A stretch of 64,000 nucleotides of DNA from Anderseniella sp039978075 (GCA_039978075.1 JBDWCA010000007.1:1-64000); one strand, 5' to 3'. Shown: positions 45,758 to 55,421, counted from the stretch's first letter. A program made the numbers and translations. Notes: a model not told the origin generated them from the letters alone.

Positions 45758-46678
45758 TTATGGGCTGCCATGACGGTATGGGTTCAGCAGCGAATAAATC
45801 GTCCTGTTGACAGGAGCCTGCAGGCCGGCGGCTTGCGAGAGTCTGCTGACAGCGCCTGAAATCCACTCGATTTCCAGCGGGCGTCCGTTTTCCAGGTCAA
45901 TTGCCGTCGATGCCCGCATGACCGGGGGCATTGCTTTCGCAGCAGACCATACATCGGCTTCAATTGTGTCGGGCAGTGCAACATTGCGGGCTCTGCCGAG
46001 GGCCGCCGTTTCCGAAACGATGGCCTTGAACAGTTCTGCCAGGTGCTCATTGTCCGTAATATCGCCCATTGTGCAGCGAGCTGCCGCTGTGACGCCGGAG
46101 AGGGCTGAAAAGAAAACAAACTTCGACCAGAGGTCGCGTTCTATATCGTCTGTAGGTGGAGCTGATGAACCCGCCTCATTGATCGCTTGCCGGAGCAGGT
46201 CAATTCTCGCCGATGGTCGGCTGTCGCGCTCGGCGAAAATGAAGCGGTTGAATTCGCCGGTCTGACTGATATGGCCGGGTTTAGCTATAGTTGTTGAAAT
46301 CTGCGCGACACCGTTCCCGACATTTCCCTCCGGCAGAATCTTGATCAATCTTTCTGAAGCCTCGACGCCGTTCAGAAACGGGATCACGATTGTGTTCGCC
46401 CCGACCATGGGCTTACATGACCTCGCAGCCAATTCGAGCGTATCCCCCTTTACGCCGAAAATGACTGCATCGACCTCTCCAACTTCTTCAGGATCACTGG
46501 TGGCAATCCATGGCTTGATGCGATGGGTGCCGTCAAATGCGTCGAGAACGAGCCCGTGTTCTTTGATTGCCTCAAGATGCGCACCACGTGCAATCGTTGC
46601 CATCTGATGCCCGGTCTTGCTTAGTCTGACAGCCAGAAACCCGCCAATTCCACCAGTTGCCATTGTCGCTATTTTCAC
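45758..46678 (-). CDS. Ketopantoate reductase family protein
   Basis: 306-residue protein of the 2-dehydropantoate 2-reductase (PanE/ApbA) family, which would reduce ketopantoate to pantoate with NADPH. The N-terminal MKIATMATGGIGGFLAVRL has TGGIGG in place of the common GAGAIG. The catalytic Lys segment reads DLWSKFVFFSALSGVTAA, and the C-terminal EIEWISGAVSRLSQA fits the substrate site. It might act on another 2-oxo acid; many genomes carry several paralogues. Confidence 0.85.
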   Translation of the reverse strand: MKIATMATGGIGGFLAVRLSKTGHQMATIARGAHLEAIKEHGLVLDAFDGTHRIKPWIATSDPEEVGEVDAVIFGVKGDTLELAARSCKPMVGANTIVIPFLNGVEASERLIKILPEGNVGNGVAQISTTIAKPGHISQTGEFNRFIFAERDSRPSARIDLLRQAINEAGSSAPPTDDIERDLWSKFVFFSALSGVTAAARCTMGDITDNEHLAELFKAIVSETAALGRARNVALPDTIEADVWSAAKAMPPVMRASTAIDLENGRPLEIEWISGAVSRLSQAAGLQAPVNRTIYSLLNPYRHGSP

Positions 46679-46723
46679 TCTTCCACCTCAATGATTTGGC
46701 GCACAACCCTTGCAGAACCTGTC

Positions 46724-47020
46724 TCATGATATTGTCACGGTATAAGCAGCGCAACACCGCAGCCTGCTGCTGGCACCGGCAGAGATGGGCTGGCGCAGCA
46801 ATTTGATTTCCGCTGAGCGTCCATCGGGAAGTTTCAAAGCTACCGGCTGGAAATCAAGTGGCTCGCACTCGCCCGGGACACGGTTGGCTTTGCAGAGGAT
46901 CAAACCGACCAGGTGTTCCTTCGTTTGTCCCGGGAGCGGCGGCCCTACATCGCGTCGAAAGAACAGCGCATCAGGTCTATCATCTATTGTCGCCAGTTCA
47001 CGCAGTCCGAAGACGCAGCA
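46724..47020 (-). pseudogene. Coding-like frame without a normal start, possible gene remnant
   Basis: On the minus strand a 98-codon frame reads ...LFFRRDVGPPLPGQTKEHLV... and ...PVALKLPDGRSAEIKLLRQP..., ending TVTIS. It looks like real protein, with G/C-rich third codon positions, but the only ATG/GTG/TTG in frame is a TTG around residue 40. A stop just upstream and a coding-like stretch in a different frame before it (TVTVFLTDAASSDCVNWRQ) suggest a frameshifted small gene. Family unknown. It lies between the hydrolase and ketopantoate reductase genes on the same strand. Confidence 0.35.
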
Positions 47021-47082
47021 TCAGTGAGAAACACGGTTACTGTACATCTCGTGCGTTTGGTACCGGACACCGATCTGCAGAT

Positions 47083-48093
47083 CTATTTTCTGGCGGACGG
47101 TTCCTTAACGAAGTTGGTGATGGCATCAATCACTCCAGGGGCCAGCGGTGCCGACGGGTCTGCGTAGGTGGCCAGGTTGGCGGCCCGATTGTCGCTGGTG
47201 ACCTGTTTCAGGACATGGTTGGATCGGGGAATCAGGACAAGCCGTGCAGCCGGAAGGGCACCGTGCAGCCTGTTTGCATCCTGAAGCGTCACTTGCAAGT
47301 CTTGCTCACCCTGCAAGATCAGAACTGGCACTGGTATGTTGGCAATCAGTTTTGCAGGATCGTAAGCCATCAGATCAGACATGTAACCCTGTACCTGCGG
47401 TGCGAACAGGCCTTGAAGGGCCGGATGAAACTTGGTGACATCAACCTTGCGTCCCGACTCGAGGGCCTTGATGGCAGTCATGGCGTCATCGAGCAGCGGC
47501 GTGTTGGCGGGATTGTCGCGCAACTGCTGGCGCAGGACATCGCCGAACGTCCGTCCCGGCGAGCTGACCAGAAGCAGCCCGCAAACGGGGCCTTTTGTTT
47601 GCGCGGCCAGCAGCACGACTAGTGCCCCCTCGCTGTGCCCCAGCAGCCAGACACAAGATCCGTCGTTTTTCTCTCTCGCCACCCTGATCCAGGAATGAAT
47701 GTCATCGGCATAGTCTGCAAGAGTGACTTTGTTGGCATCCTTTACGGCCGTCTTGCTGCCAAACATGCCGCGTTTGTCAATCCTGATCGAACTGATCCCT
47801 GCTTTGGCAAGGTCTTGCGCCAGGTATCTGTAGGTAGCAGCGGTCACGCCGAGCGGGTTGTTGCCGTCGCGGTCGGTTGGCCCGGAGCCCGGGACAATAA
47901 TCACCGTTGGTGAGGAAGTATCGCCGGTGGTCAGGTAAACCCCTTCGAGTGCGCCCAGCGGACCTGGCGCCTGCCAGACCTGTTCGGTCGTGTCTGCATT
48001 GCCGGACATGGAGAAAGCTCCGCTCAAGGTAAGGGCAAACATAAACAGGACCAGAAATGCATGCCGCGACAGGATCAGGTTCGGCGATGTCAT
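47083..48093 (-). CDS. Exported alpha/beta hydrolase
   Basis: 336-residue serine hydrolase with an N-terminal signal or anchor sequence (residues 8-30, ending near AFSMSGNA). The fold begins at PTVIIVPGSGPTDRDGNNP. The nucleophile elbow is GHSEG in WLLGHSEGALVVLLAA, an acid may lie in LQGEQDLQVT, and the His in IPRSNHVLKQV. Similar to peptidase S9-like/YqiA-type hydrolases of unknown substrate. ATG 48093 follows AAGGG; an earlier start would precede the signal sequence with 19 polar residues. Confidence 0.85.
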   Translation of the reverse strand: MTSPNLILSRHAFLVLFMFALTLSGAFSMSGNADTTEQVWQAPGPLGALEGVYLTTGDTSSPTVIIVPGSGPTDRDGNNPLGVTAATYRYLAQDLAKAGISSIRIDKRGMFGSKTAVKDANKVTLADYADDIHSWIRVAREKNDGSCVWLLGHSEGALVVLLAAQTKGPVCGLLLVSSPGRTFGDVLRQQLRDNPANTPLLDDAMTAIKALESGRKVDVTKFHPALQGLFAPQVQGYMSDLMAYDPAKLIANIPVPVLILQGEQDLQVTLQDANRLHGALPAARLVLIPRSNHVLKQVTSDNRAANLATYADPSAPLAPGVIDAITNFVKEPSARK

Positions 48094-48230
48094 GACAGGC
48101 CCTTGAAGGTTAAGATTGCTCTGGAATATTTTCCGTCCGGTTTCTCCCAATCAGCTGAGTACGCCTCAAGGGTTTTTTTGCAAGTAGGCGTTTCTGCGGT
48201 ACTTTCAAGATGCCGCGTCTTTATGTCATG

Positions 48231-48330
48231 TGGTGAACTCGCATCGTGCGAAGTCGCGGTAAAGTCCGGCGGGTATCGAGACGTTTGAGTACGGCTCCGG
48301 CTTCCAGCGTCATGTCCGACCCGGCTCTGT
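48231..48330 (-). pseudogene. Decayed partial copy of the DEAD-box helicase 3' region
   Basis: On the minus strand this stretch reads GSDMTLEAGAVLKRLD and, after a one-base shift, PPDFTATSHDASSPHD. The intact helicase gene at about 49667-49775 encodes GSDMTLEAGAMLKRLD followed directly by AAPDFASTPHDAKPPHG. The DNA is clearly alignable, including the run GACGTTTGAG on the plus strand. It is a frameshifted fragment, separated from the parent by the TupA-like gene. Confidence 0.75.
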
Positions 48331-48363
48331 AGCAGATAAATTTGCAAATCGATTTAATGCCCG

Positions 48364-49317
48364 TCAATCAGCTGACGTATCATTGAGCAGTCTCAGAAGG
48401 GCCTGTGCATAGCGCTGTCTCCAGCCCTGCTGGGGTGTCGTTAAAAACCATGACTGCCTCAGGTCCCAATTCCTGTATACGAATTCCTCCCCGGCGCGTG
48501 TGGCGTATCTCTCCAGGCCACTCGCGGAATAGGGTGTCATTTCACTAAACCAGATTTGCTGATCCACGCACATCAGATCGCAGCGTACGTGATCGATGTT
48601 GCGGACCAGCAATTTCGATTGCTCAATCGCTCTCTGGAAACCTTCCGGCACCTGCCAATCGATGGGAATGGGCTTACAATCCATGTCCCTAATCGACAGT
48701 CTTTCGCCACTCAGTGAGTAGAAAGACCCAAGTCGCTCTCCATCTTTCCAGCCAATCATGCAGTGTGCACAGACGGGCTTGCCAGCCATCGCGAAAACCT
48801 GCACCAGAACAGGTGGCTCACCTTTCGCACTGCCAACTGTTTGTTCAACGAAAACCTTGCGTGGAACATTCCTGTAGCCCCACTCAGCTTGCCTTTGCCC
48901 GTATGGACGCACTAGCCAGCGGTCAAACAGTTTTTCCAGGGATCGTCGATCGCAGCTCGTTCCTTCAATTCTGACATTGTAGCTGGAGCCGTTGTTGGCC
49001 TTCACAAAGACCCGCTGAGTGAAGAAGTGTTCGGGGATGTCTGCCGCCGACGAGCCCGTCCACAGTGTTTCTGGAACGAGCAATTTCGGGCATCGCTCCT
49101 TTGCCCATTTCTTGCTGGCCAGTTTGTTGCAGAAGGTTTCAAACGCCGGATTGTGATCAAACAGCTTTCGCCAGAGGAATTTGTCGTTCTGACTTTCGGG
49201 AGGACACAGCTTTGGTAGCCGCCCGATCGAATTCCAGAAAGAAACAACCGCCCGCCAGTGTCTTGCAAGCATTACGAATGATGCCAGTCTCACAACCAGC
49301 CAATCAGAAAGATGCAT
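48364..49317 (-). CDS. TupA-like ATP-grasp protein
   Basis: 317-residue member of the TupA-like ATP-grasp family, found in polysaccharide or teichuronopeptide gene sets. It shows the family order: FLWRKLFDHNPAFETFCNK, then WAKERCPKLLVPETLW, FVKANNGSSYNVRI (nucleotide-binding Lys), FVEQTVG, and VRCDLMCVDQQIWFSEMTPYSASG (metal-binding end). Probably ligates an amino acid to a glycan, by family inference. It stands alone between a helicase fragment and the intact helicase gene, which suggests insertion. The start is ATG 49317; an upstream TTG is possible. Confidence 0.8.
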   Translation of the reverse strand: MHLSDWLVVRLASFVMLARHWRAVVSFWNSIGRLPKLCPPESQNDKFLWRKLFDHNPAFETFCNKLASKKWAKERCPKLLVPETLWTGSSAADIPEHFFTQRVFVKANNGSSYNVRIEGTSCDRRSLEKLFDRWLVRPYGQRQAEWGYRNVPRKVFVEQTVGSAKGEPPVLVQVFAMAGKPVCAHCMIGWKDGERLGSFYSLSGERLSIRDMDCKPIPIDWQVPEGFQRAIEQSKLLVRNIDHVRCDLMCVDQQIWFSEMTPYSASGLERYATRAGEEFVYRNWDLRQSWFLTTPQQGWRQRYAQALLRLLNDTSAD

Positions 49318-49486
49318 CCAGTCAAAAACCAATCAATCAAGCCAAGCAACATCTTGTTGCTGCATTCGCTGTTGAATAGAGCGCGTTAAACGAACCTGTT
49401 GCAAGCGGCGCATCCGGTTGCCTGATCAGATGGCCAAACCTGCGATGAAGCCTTCCGGGCCTTGTCGGTTAGCGGTATTTTTGTGA

Positions 49487-51298
49487 TCACGTAGGGGGCG
49501 ATCCCTTTTTGGGCCGTTTGCCCATCGATTTTGCCGATGGCTTTTTGTCCTTCTTCTTCTTGCGCTTCGGCTTGGGGGCGTCGGATGCGGTTTGCTTGGG
49601 CCGCCACTTCTCTTTGTTTTTCCCTCGCGGTTTTGGCTTGGGCGCGGCGCGATCATAAGGCTTCTTACCGCCATGCGGCGGTTTTGCGTCGTGCGGGGTT
49701 GAGGCAAAATCCGGTGCGGCGTCGAGACGTTTGAGCATGGCACCTGCTTCCAGCGTCATGTCCGAGCCAACTCCCTCGAGAAACCTGTCGGCACTCGTCG
49801 CCAGAATTTCGACATAGCTGATGTCCTGCTGAATCCGGATGGCACCGATTACCTTGCTGGAAATATTTCCCACCCGGCACAGCATCGGCAGCAGCCAGCG
49901 CGGTTCAGCATTCTTTGACCGCCCGATGGAGATCGAGAACCAGACGCTCGGCCCGAAAGGCGCCTGTGAGCGTGGTTTCCGTTCGCGTTCCGGTGAATGC
50001 GGAGCGGCAGCGGACAACTCTTCTGGTGCGGACACCCGCGCAGTGTGCAGCCGCAGGTAGGCGACGGCAATCTGTTCGGCGCTGTGCCTGTCCACCAGTT
50101 TGTTGACGAAGCCCCGCTCGGCGTCGGTGATCTCCTCTTCCCAGACAGGATTGGACAGCAGCCGCTCTTCATCCCTGGCCAGTACATCGTCGGCGGAAGG
50201 TGGCTCGCTCCATTCAGCGCGAACCTTGGCGCCCTGTAACAGGCGTTCAGCCTTGCGGCGCAGCTTGACGGGTACGATCAGCGCGCTGACGCCCTTGCGT
50301 CCGGCCCGCCCGGTGCGTCCGGATCGGTGCAGCAGCGTTTCTGAATTCGACGGCAGGTCGGCGTGGATCACCAGTTCCAGCTTGGGGAGATCGATGCCGC
50401 GCGCTGCGACATCAGTGGCCACGCAGACCCGCGCGCGCCCGTCGCGCATGGCTTGCAGAGCATGGGTCCGCTCGGACTGGGTCAGTTCACCGGACAGGGC
50501 AACGACAGAAAAGCCCCGGTTGGAGAACCGTGTCGTCAGCCTGTTGACGGCGGCGCGGGTATTGCAAAACACCAGCGCATTCTGCGCCTCGTAAAAGCGC
50601 AACACGTTGATCACCGCGTTTTCTATATCGCGCGGACTGACATTGAGCGCGCGGTATTCGATATCTGTATGCTGGGTCTGTTCTCCGGTGGTGGTGACAC
50701 GCACCGCGTTGCGCTGATATTTTTTTGCCAGCGTGGCGATTGCGCGCGGCACGGTAGCGGAGAACATCAGGGTGCGACGCTGGGCGGGAGCTTCTCCCAG
50801 TATGAATTCCAGGTCGTCGCGAAAGCCAAGATCCAGCATCTCGTCGGCTTCATCGAGCACGATGGCGCGTAGATGGCTCATATTGAGCGAGCCCCGTTTG
50901 ATATGATCGCAGAGCCGCCCGGGTGTGGCGACAACGATATGCGCGCCCTTGTTGAGCGCCTGGCGTTCGGTGCGCATGTCCATCCCACCAACACATGATG
51001 TAACGACAGCGCCGGTTTTCTCGTACAGCCACGCCAGTTCGCGCTTGACCTGCAACGCCAGTTCGCGTGTCGGGGCTATGATCAAAGCCAGCGGATCCCC
51101 GGCGGGCCCGAAACGTTCAGCATCGTCCAGCAGCGTGGGTGCGATGGCCAGGCCGAAACCGACGGTCTTACCCGATCCTGTCTGTGCCGAGACCAGCAGG
51201 TCTGCCTGGTCAAACTCCGGCTTGGCGACTTCCTTCTGTACGGGCGTGAGATCGGTGTATCCGCGCTGTTCAAGCGCAGCGGCGAGGGTTTTGATCAT
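49487..51298 (-). CDS. DEAD-box RNA helicase with DbpA-type RNA-binding domain
   Basis: 603-residue ATP-dependent RNA helicase. Core motifs: Q motif near GYTDLTPVQ, I AQTGSGKT, Ia PTRELALQ, Ib TPGRL, II DEAD, III SAT, V ATDVAARGIDLP, VI HRSGRTGRAG. After the core comes a DbpA-like RRM (VWFSISIGRSKNAEPRWLLPM), then a Lys/Pro-rich tail of about 75 residues ending KRKKKKDKKPSAKSMG-like. It probably assists rRNA folding or ribosome assembly. A partial decayed copy of its 3' region lies at 48231-48330. ATG 51298 is chosen; GTG or TTG codons lie just upstream. Confidence 0.94.
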   Translation of the reverse strand: MIKTLAAALEQRGYTDLTPVQKEVAKPEFDQADLLVSAQTGSGKTVGFGLAIAPTLLDDAERFGPAGDPLALIIAPTRELALQVKRELAWLYEKTGAVVTSCVGGMDMRTERQALNKGAHIVVATPGRLCDHIKRGSLNMSHLRAIVLDEADEMLDLGFRDDLEFILGEAPAQRRTLMFSATVPRAIATLAKKYQRNAVRVTTTGEQTQHTDIEYRALNVSPRDIENAVINVLRFYEAQNALVFCNTRAAVNRLTTRFSNRGFSVVALSGELTQSERTHALQAMRDGRARVCVATDVAARGIDLPKLELVIHADLPSNSETLLHRSGRTGRAGRKGVSALIVPVKLRRKAERLLQGAKVRAEWSEPPSADDVLARDEERLLSNPVWEEEITDAERGFVNKLVDRHSAEQIAVAYLRLHTARVSAPEELSAAAPHSPERERKPRSQAPFGPSVWFSISIGRSKNAEPRWLLPMLCRVGNISSKVIGAIRIQQDISYVEILATSADRFLEGVGSDMTLEAGAMLKRLDAAPDFASTPHDAKPPHGGKKPYDRAAPKPKPRGKNKEKWRPKQTASDAPKPKRKKKKDKKPSAKSMGKRPKKGSPPT

Positions 51299-51554
51299 GG
51301 TGTTCACTTGTCGCAATCGGTTTGGGGGAAGTGGCTCACCAACCCAAAGTCAAGGCAAGCCGTGATTACCGCAATACGCACCCAAGGTCCAAGCGTCGCG
51401 ATGTGCTGGCAATAGCGCTGATTGCAGGGAATGTACAGGGTCGGCCCTCCCAAGCCAGGCGCAATGATGATGTTGGCGCCTGTCCAACGGATTTTCAAAT
51501 AGCAATGATCCCTGACCGGTTCGCGGAGGACAACATTGCAGACATAGTTGCCGT

Positions 51555-52259
51555 TCAATCCGAGGCAGTTCCGTCTGCGTAATTCGGCGTTCCGTCAGGC
51601 TCATATCCGACAACGCCCGGCTCCCACCACCAAACCGGATTGGCGTTGAAACTGTTGCGGTCATTCATCCGCGCCAGAAGCTTTTCAAGCTTGGAATATT
51701 GATGAAGATTTAGATCGATACCGAGTGGCCTGGCTTGGACGAACCCCACATGTGTTGCAATGAAAATGTCTTGCATGGAGATGCAACCCGGCATGAATCC
51801 GCCACCGTTTTCGTCGAGCTGGCTTTCAAGCCAGCGAAGAATGTGAGTGAGTTTCTCGGCCGATCTCTGCAGATGTGAATTGTCGTCCAAGTTGATGCCT
51901 GTCCATTTCATCTGTGAGATGGTTGTTGCAGCACTTCCAAATGTCTGGATCGTCGAGAACGTTAGCTTGTCATGCCATTCGGTATCGGGTCGAAATGCAT
52001 GCAATGCCAAGGGAGGTTCAATTGCCGGCCGGTTTCGATAAGTCGAAAGCAGGTATTCGACGATGGTGCCGCTTTCCCACAACGTGTATTCACCATCCCA
52101 GAATGTGGGTACCTGTAACGTGGGCGTCGCCGCCGCCCTCGCTTCCGCACTTGGCGTTGTGATTTCTTCGCGCCGTTCGTAGTTGAGCTCGAGTTCATCC
52201 AGCACGATTCGCACTGCACGTGCAAATGGCGATCCGGTTGTAAAAAGAAGTGTCCGCAA
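51555..52259 (-). CDS. Glutathione S-transferase family protein
   Basis: 234-residue protein with an N-terminal thioredoxin-fold glutathione site (MRTLLFTTGSPFARAVRIVLDEL; TLQVPTFWDGEYTLWESGTIVEYL with the cis-Pro and the ES pair that binds glutathione). An all-helical C-terminal half follows, with the N-cap region ISMQDIFIATHVGFVQA. The catalytic residue is probably the Ser in TTGSPFA. Substrate unknown. The 256-bp gap to the helicase (51299-51554) contains no convincing gene. Confidence 0.9.
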   Translation of the reverse strand: MRTLLFTTGSPFARAVRIVLDELELNYERREEITTPSAEARAAATPTLQVPTFWDGEYTLWESGTIVEYLLSTYRNRPAIEPPLALHAFRPDTEWHDKLTFSTIQTFGSAATTISQMKWTGINLDDNSHLQRSAEKLTHILRWLESQLDENGGGFMPGCISMQDIFIATHVGFVQARPLGIDLNLHQYSKLEKLLARMNDRNSFNANPVWWWEPGVVGYEPDGTPNYADGTASD

Positions 52260-52471
52260 GTTGCCCTCCTGGAGTGGTCGACCGGAAGACTACATCAGCG
52301 AGGAGGAGTTGTCAGTTTTGACCCACAGTTGCCGGTTGCTGCAAACTCAGAAAAAGATCGCGTATTGCACTTGCCTAACATTGGCCTACCCACAAACGGC
52401 ACCAGCTTTGCGCCCTCAAACAGTCACTGCAAGGTGCCAGCTTGGTGGGCCGGATCATGGGTACACTAACC

Positions 52472-53125
52472 CTAAAGTATCTTCTGGCCGGTCTTGGCCC
52501 AATCTGCCGTGAAGGCCTCAAGGCCCTTGTCGGTCAGCGGGTGCTTGACCAGTGCTTTAAGGGTAGCCGGCGGCACGGTTGAGACGTCGGCTCCGGCAAG
52601 GGCGGCCTGTTTGACGTGGTTTACCGTGCGGATCGAGGCTGCCAGGATCTCGGTGCGGAAATCGTAATTGTCGTAAATCTCGCGGATTTCCTCGATCAGT
52701 TCCATGCCGTCAAGCCCGATATCATCGAGACGACCGATGAACGGGGAAATGAAAGTGGCGCCGGACTTGGCCGCCAACAGAGCCTGGTTGGCATTGAAGC
52801 ACAAAGTGACATTGACCATGGTGCCTTCGCCGGTCAGCGTGCTGCAGGCTTTCAGCCCGTCCCAGGTGAGCGGCACCTTGACGGTGACATTGCTGGCGAT
52901 TTTTGCCAGATGGCGGCCTTCGGCAATCATGCCGTCAGCATCGAGGGCGACCACTTCTGCCGACACCGGACCGGGGATCATCTTGCAGATTTCGGCAATG
53001 GTTTCCTGGAAATCGCCACCGGACTTGGCCACCAGCGAAGGATTGGTGGTGACACCGTCGAGCAGGCCCATGGAGGCAAGTTCGCGAATCTCATCAAGGT
53101 CGGCAGTATCGGCAAAGAATTTCAT
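52472..53125 (-). CDS. fsa: Transaldolase / fructose-6-phosphate aldolase
   Basis: 217-residue short class I transaldolase-like enzyme (TalC/FSA group). MKFFADTADLDEIRELASMG, GVTTNPSLVAKSG, the Schiff-base Lys in NVTVKVPLTWDGLKA, and SPFIGRLDDIG are diagnostic. It may act as transaldolase of the pentose phosphate pathway, as is common for this group in alphaproteobacteria. ATG 53125 gives the standard family N-terminus; an ATG 18 nt earlier is possible. Divergent from priA. Confidence 0.93.
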   Translation of the reverse strand: MKFFADTADLDEIRELASMGLLDGVTTNPSLVAKSGGDFQETIAEICKMIPGPVSAEVVALDADGMIAEGRHLAKIASNVTVKVPLTWDGLKACSTLTGEGTMVNVTLCFNANQALLAAKSGATFISPFIGRLDDIGLDGMELIEEIREIYDNYDFRTEILAASIRTVNHVKQAALAGADVSTVPPATLKALVKHPLTDKGLEAFTADWAKTGQKIL

Positions 53126-53255
53126 GGAAAGCGGTCCGTTCATTGATCACGTTTGGCGGGAACCTAGCACCGGCATCGCGGCAAGCCAATGGCGAACTGG
53201 TGGTTCGTTTGCCGGAGTTGATCCGGGCGCGCGTTTGCGCCAGCTTGGTTGTTAT

Positions 53256-55421
53256 ATGACAACCGATTCCACAGTTCAGGTATTGCTGCCGCTGGCGCTG
53301 GGTGATGCCTACACCTATCTGGTGCCGGACGGTATGGCGCTGGCCCCGGGCGACTATGTGCAGGTGCCGTTGGGCCCGCGCCAGGTCATCGGTGTGGTTT
53401 GGGGCGTCGGCGGAGACGTACCGGATGCGGCAAAGCTTCGCGCGGTCAGCGAAAAATATGAAACACCTGCCATGCCCGACCTGCACCGGCAATTCATCAA
53501 CTGGGTCGCGCAATACTATCTTGAGCAGCCGGGATCCGTCCTGCGCATGGCGTTGCGGGTACCGGAGGCGCTGGGGGCGGCGCGCCAGCAGATCGCCTAT
53601 CGGGCATCCGGTCAGCAACCACCGAAACTGACTGCACAGCGCACGCGGGTTCTGGATGTGGCAAATGACGGATTGGCCAGGCGTGCACCGGAACTTGCCC
53701 AGGAAGCTGGTGTCGGTGCGTCGGTTGTAAAAGGTTTGGTCAAGGCTGGCGCGCTGGAGGCCGTGACGCTGTCAGCCATGGCAGCATTTACCGAACCGGA
53801 CCTGAACCACAACCGGGTAGAGTTGTCAGACAGCCAGACACTGGCTGCGGCTGATTTGCGCAAGGCGGTAACAGCGCGCAAGTTTTCGGTTTCGCTGCTG
53901 GATGGCGTTACCGGATCGGGCAAGACGGAAGTTTATTTCGAGGCAATGGCGGCAGCTCTTGCGCAAGGCAGGCAGGTGTTGCTGCTGCTGCCGGAAATCG
54001 CACTCACGGGACCGTTCCTGCGCCGGGTTGAGGAGCGCTTTGGCGCGCCGCCGGCGGAATGGCATTCGGGAGTACGCCCGAGGGAGCGCGAGCGGGTCTG
54101 GCGCGGGGTAGCCAGTGGTGAGGCCCGCATTGTGGTCGGTGCGCGTTCGGCGCTGTTTCTGCCGTGGCAGCGGCCCGGCCTGATCGTGGTGGACGAGGAA
54201 CACGAGCCTGCCTACAAGCAGGCCGAAGGCGTCAACTATCACGCCCGTGATATGGCCGTGCTGTATGGATCGCTGGGCGGGTTTCCGGTGATCCTGGCGT
54301 CTGCAACGCCGTCGCTGGAATCACTGTGGAACGCCGGCAAGGGACGCTATGGCCATGTCCGGCTTGAGGCGCGGTACGGCAAGGCGCAATTGCCGGATGT
54401 CAGCCTGCTCGACATGCGTGCCGAAAAAATGCCGTCCGGTGAATGGATGGCGCCGGCCCTGACGCAAGCCGTGGCTGAAACGCTGGGCAAGGGCGATCAG
54501 GCCCTGTTGTTTCTGAACCGGCGCGGCTATGCGCCGTTGACGTTGTGCAGGACATGCGGGTTTCGGCTGGCCTGCCCGCAATGTGCAAGCTGGCTGGTTG
54601 AACACAGGTTTCGGGGCAGGCTGGCCTGTCATCATTGCGGGCATGAGGAACCGGTGCCGGACGAATGTCCGTCATGCGGCAGCGAAAAGACGCTGGTGCC
54701 ATGCGGGCCGGGTGTCGAGAGGCTGGCAGAAGAGGCAGCCCAGCGATTTCCCGATGCGAAGATTGCGATCCTGTCGTCTGACCTGTCGCGCGGTGTGCTG
54801 CTGCGAGATACCCTGCGCGACATTGCGCGCGGTGACTACAACCTTATCATCGGGACGCAGCTTGTGGCCAAGGGCCATCATTTCCCGCAACTGACGCTGG
54901 CAGGTGTGATCGATGCCGACCTGGCACTGGAGACCACGGACCCGCGCGCCGGCGAACGGACCTGGCAGATGCTGGCCCAGGTATCCGGGCGGGCGGGGCG
55001 CGGCGACAAGACCGGCCGTGCCCTGGTGCAGACCTACATGCCCGATCACCCTTTGATGCAGGCACTGGCAGCCGGTGATCGCGACGGGTTCCTGGCCCAT
55101 GAGAGCGACATCAGGGAGCGCGCCATGCTGCCGCCGTTCGGGCGTATGGCAGGTATTATCATATCGGGCAGCGACCGGGACGAAACCGGCCGGTTTGCAC
55201 AAAGCCTGCAGCGAACAATACCGGACGCCAAGGACGTGCAGGTGCTGGGTCCTGCACCAGCGCCCTTGTCCATGGTGCGTGGACGTCACCGGTTTCGATA
55301 CCTGGTGATGTGCGCGCGCGATGTGGATATCCAGGCCTATCTTCGGCAATGGCTGGGTGGGATCAAGCCCAGAGGGTCGCTCCGGCTGGCCATTGACGTT
55401 GATCCCTACAGCTTTCTCTAG
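53256..55421 (+). CDS. priA: Primosomal replication restart helicase PriA
   Basis: 721-residue 3'-5' DNA helicase restarting stalled forks. The N-terminal 3'-DNA-binding domain starts VQVLLPLALGDAYTYLVP. Walker A is GVTGSGKTEVYFEAM and DEAH-like box VVDEEHEP. The zinc-binding cysteines are CRTCGFRLACPQCASW and CHHCGHEEPVPDECPSCGS. ATG 53256 matches the family start; the frame is open for about 550 nt upstream, antisense to fsa, which is not part of PriA. Confidence 0.97.
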   Translation: MTTDSTVQVLLPLALGDAYTYLVPDGMALAPGDYVQVPLGPRQVIGVVWGVGGDVPDAAKLRAVSEKYETPAMPDLHRQFINWVAQYYLEQPGSVLRMALRVPEALGAARQQIAYRASGQQPPKLTAQRTRVLDVANDGLARRAPELAQEAGVGASVVKGLVKAGALEAVTLSAMAAFTEPDLNHNRVELSDSQTLAAADLRKAVTARKFSVSLLDGVTGSGKTEVYFEAMAAALAQGRQVLLLLPEIALTGPFLRRVEERFGAPPAEWHSGVRPRERERVWRGVASGEARIVVGARSALFLPWQRPGLIVVDEEHEPAYKQAEGVNYHARDMAVLYGSLGGFPVILASATPSLESLWNAGKGRYGHVRLEARYGKAQLPDVSLLDMRAEKMPSGEWMAPALTQAVAETLGKGDQALLFLNRRGYAPLTLCRTCGFRLACPQCASWLVEHRFRGRLACHHCGHEEPVPDECPSCGSEKTLVPCGPGVERLAEEAAQRFPDAKIAILSSDLSRGVLLRDTLRDIARGDYNLIIGTQLVAKGHHFPQLTLAGVIDADLALETTDPRAGERTWQMLAQVSGRAGRGDKTGRALVQTYMPDHPLMQALAAGDRDGFLAHESDIRERAMLPPFGRMAGIIISGSDRDETGRFAQSLQRTIPDAKDVQVLGPAPAPLSMVRGRHRFRYLVMCARDVDIQAYLRQWLGGIKPRGSLRLAIDVDPYSFL

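Noticed and set aside
46858..47622. 254-residue plus-strand frame across the alpha/beta hydrolase 3' end
   Set aside because: Antisense shadow of the hydrolase; residue composition rich in Arg/Gly/His/Cys as expected for a complementary-strand frame.
51304..51558. 84-residue minus-strand frame between the GST and helicase genes
   Set aside because: TTG start with no ribosome binding site, overlaps both neighbours' ends, unusual Cys-rich composition and no family pattern; more likely a chance frame.
52704..53255. PriA frame extending 184 codons upstream of the proposed ATG
   Set aside because: The extension is antisense to the transaldolase gene and has no PriA similarity; ATG 53256 starts the conserved N-terminal domain.
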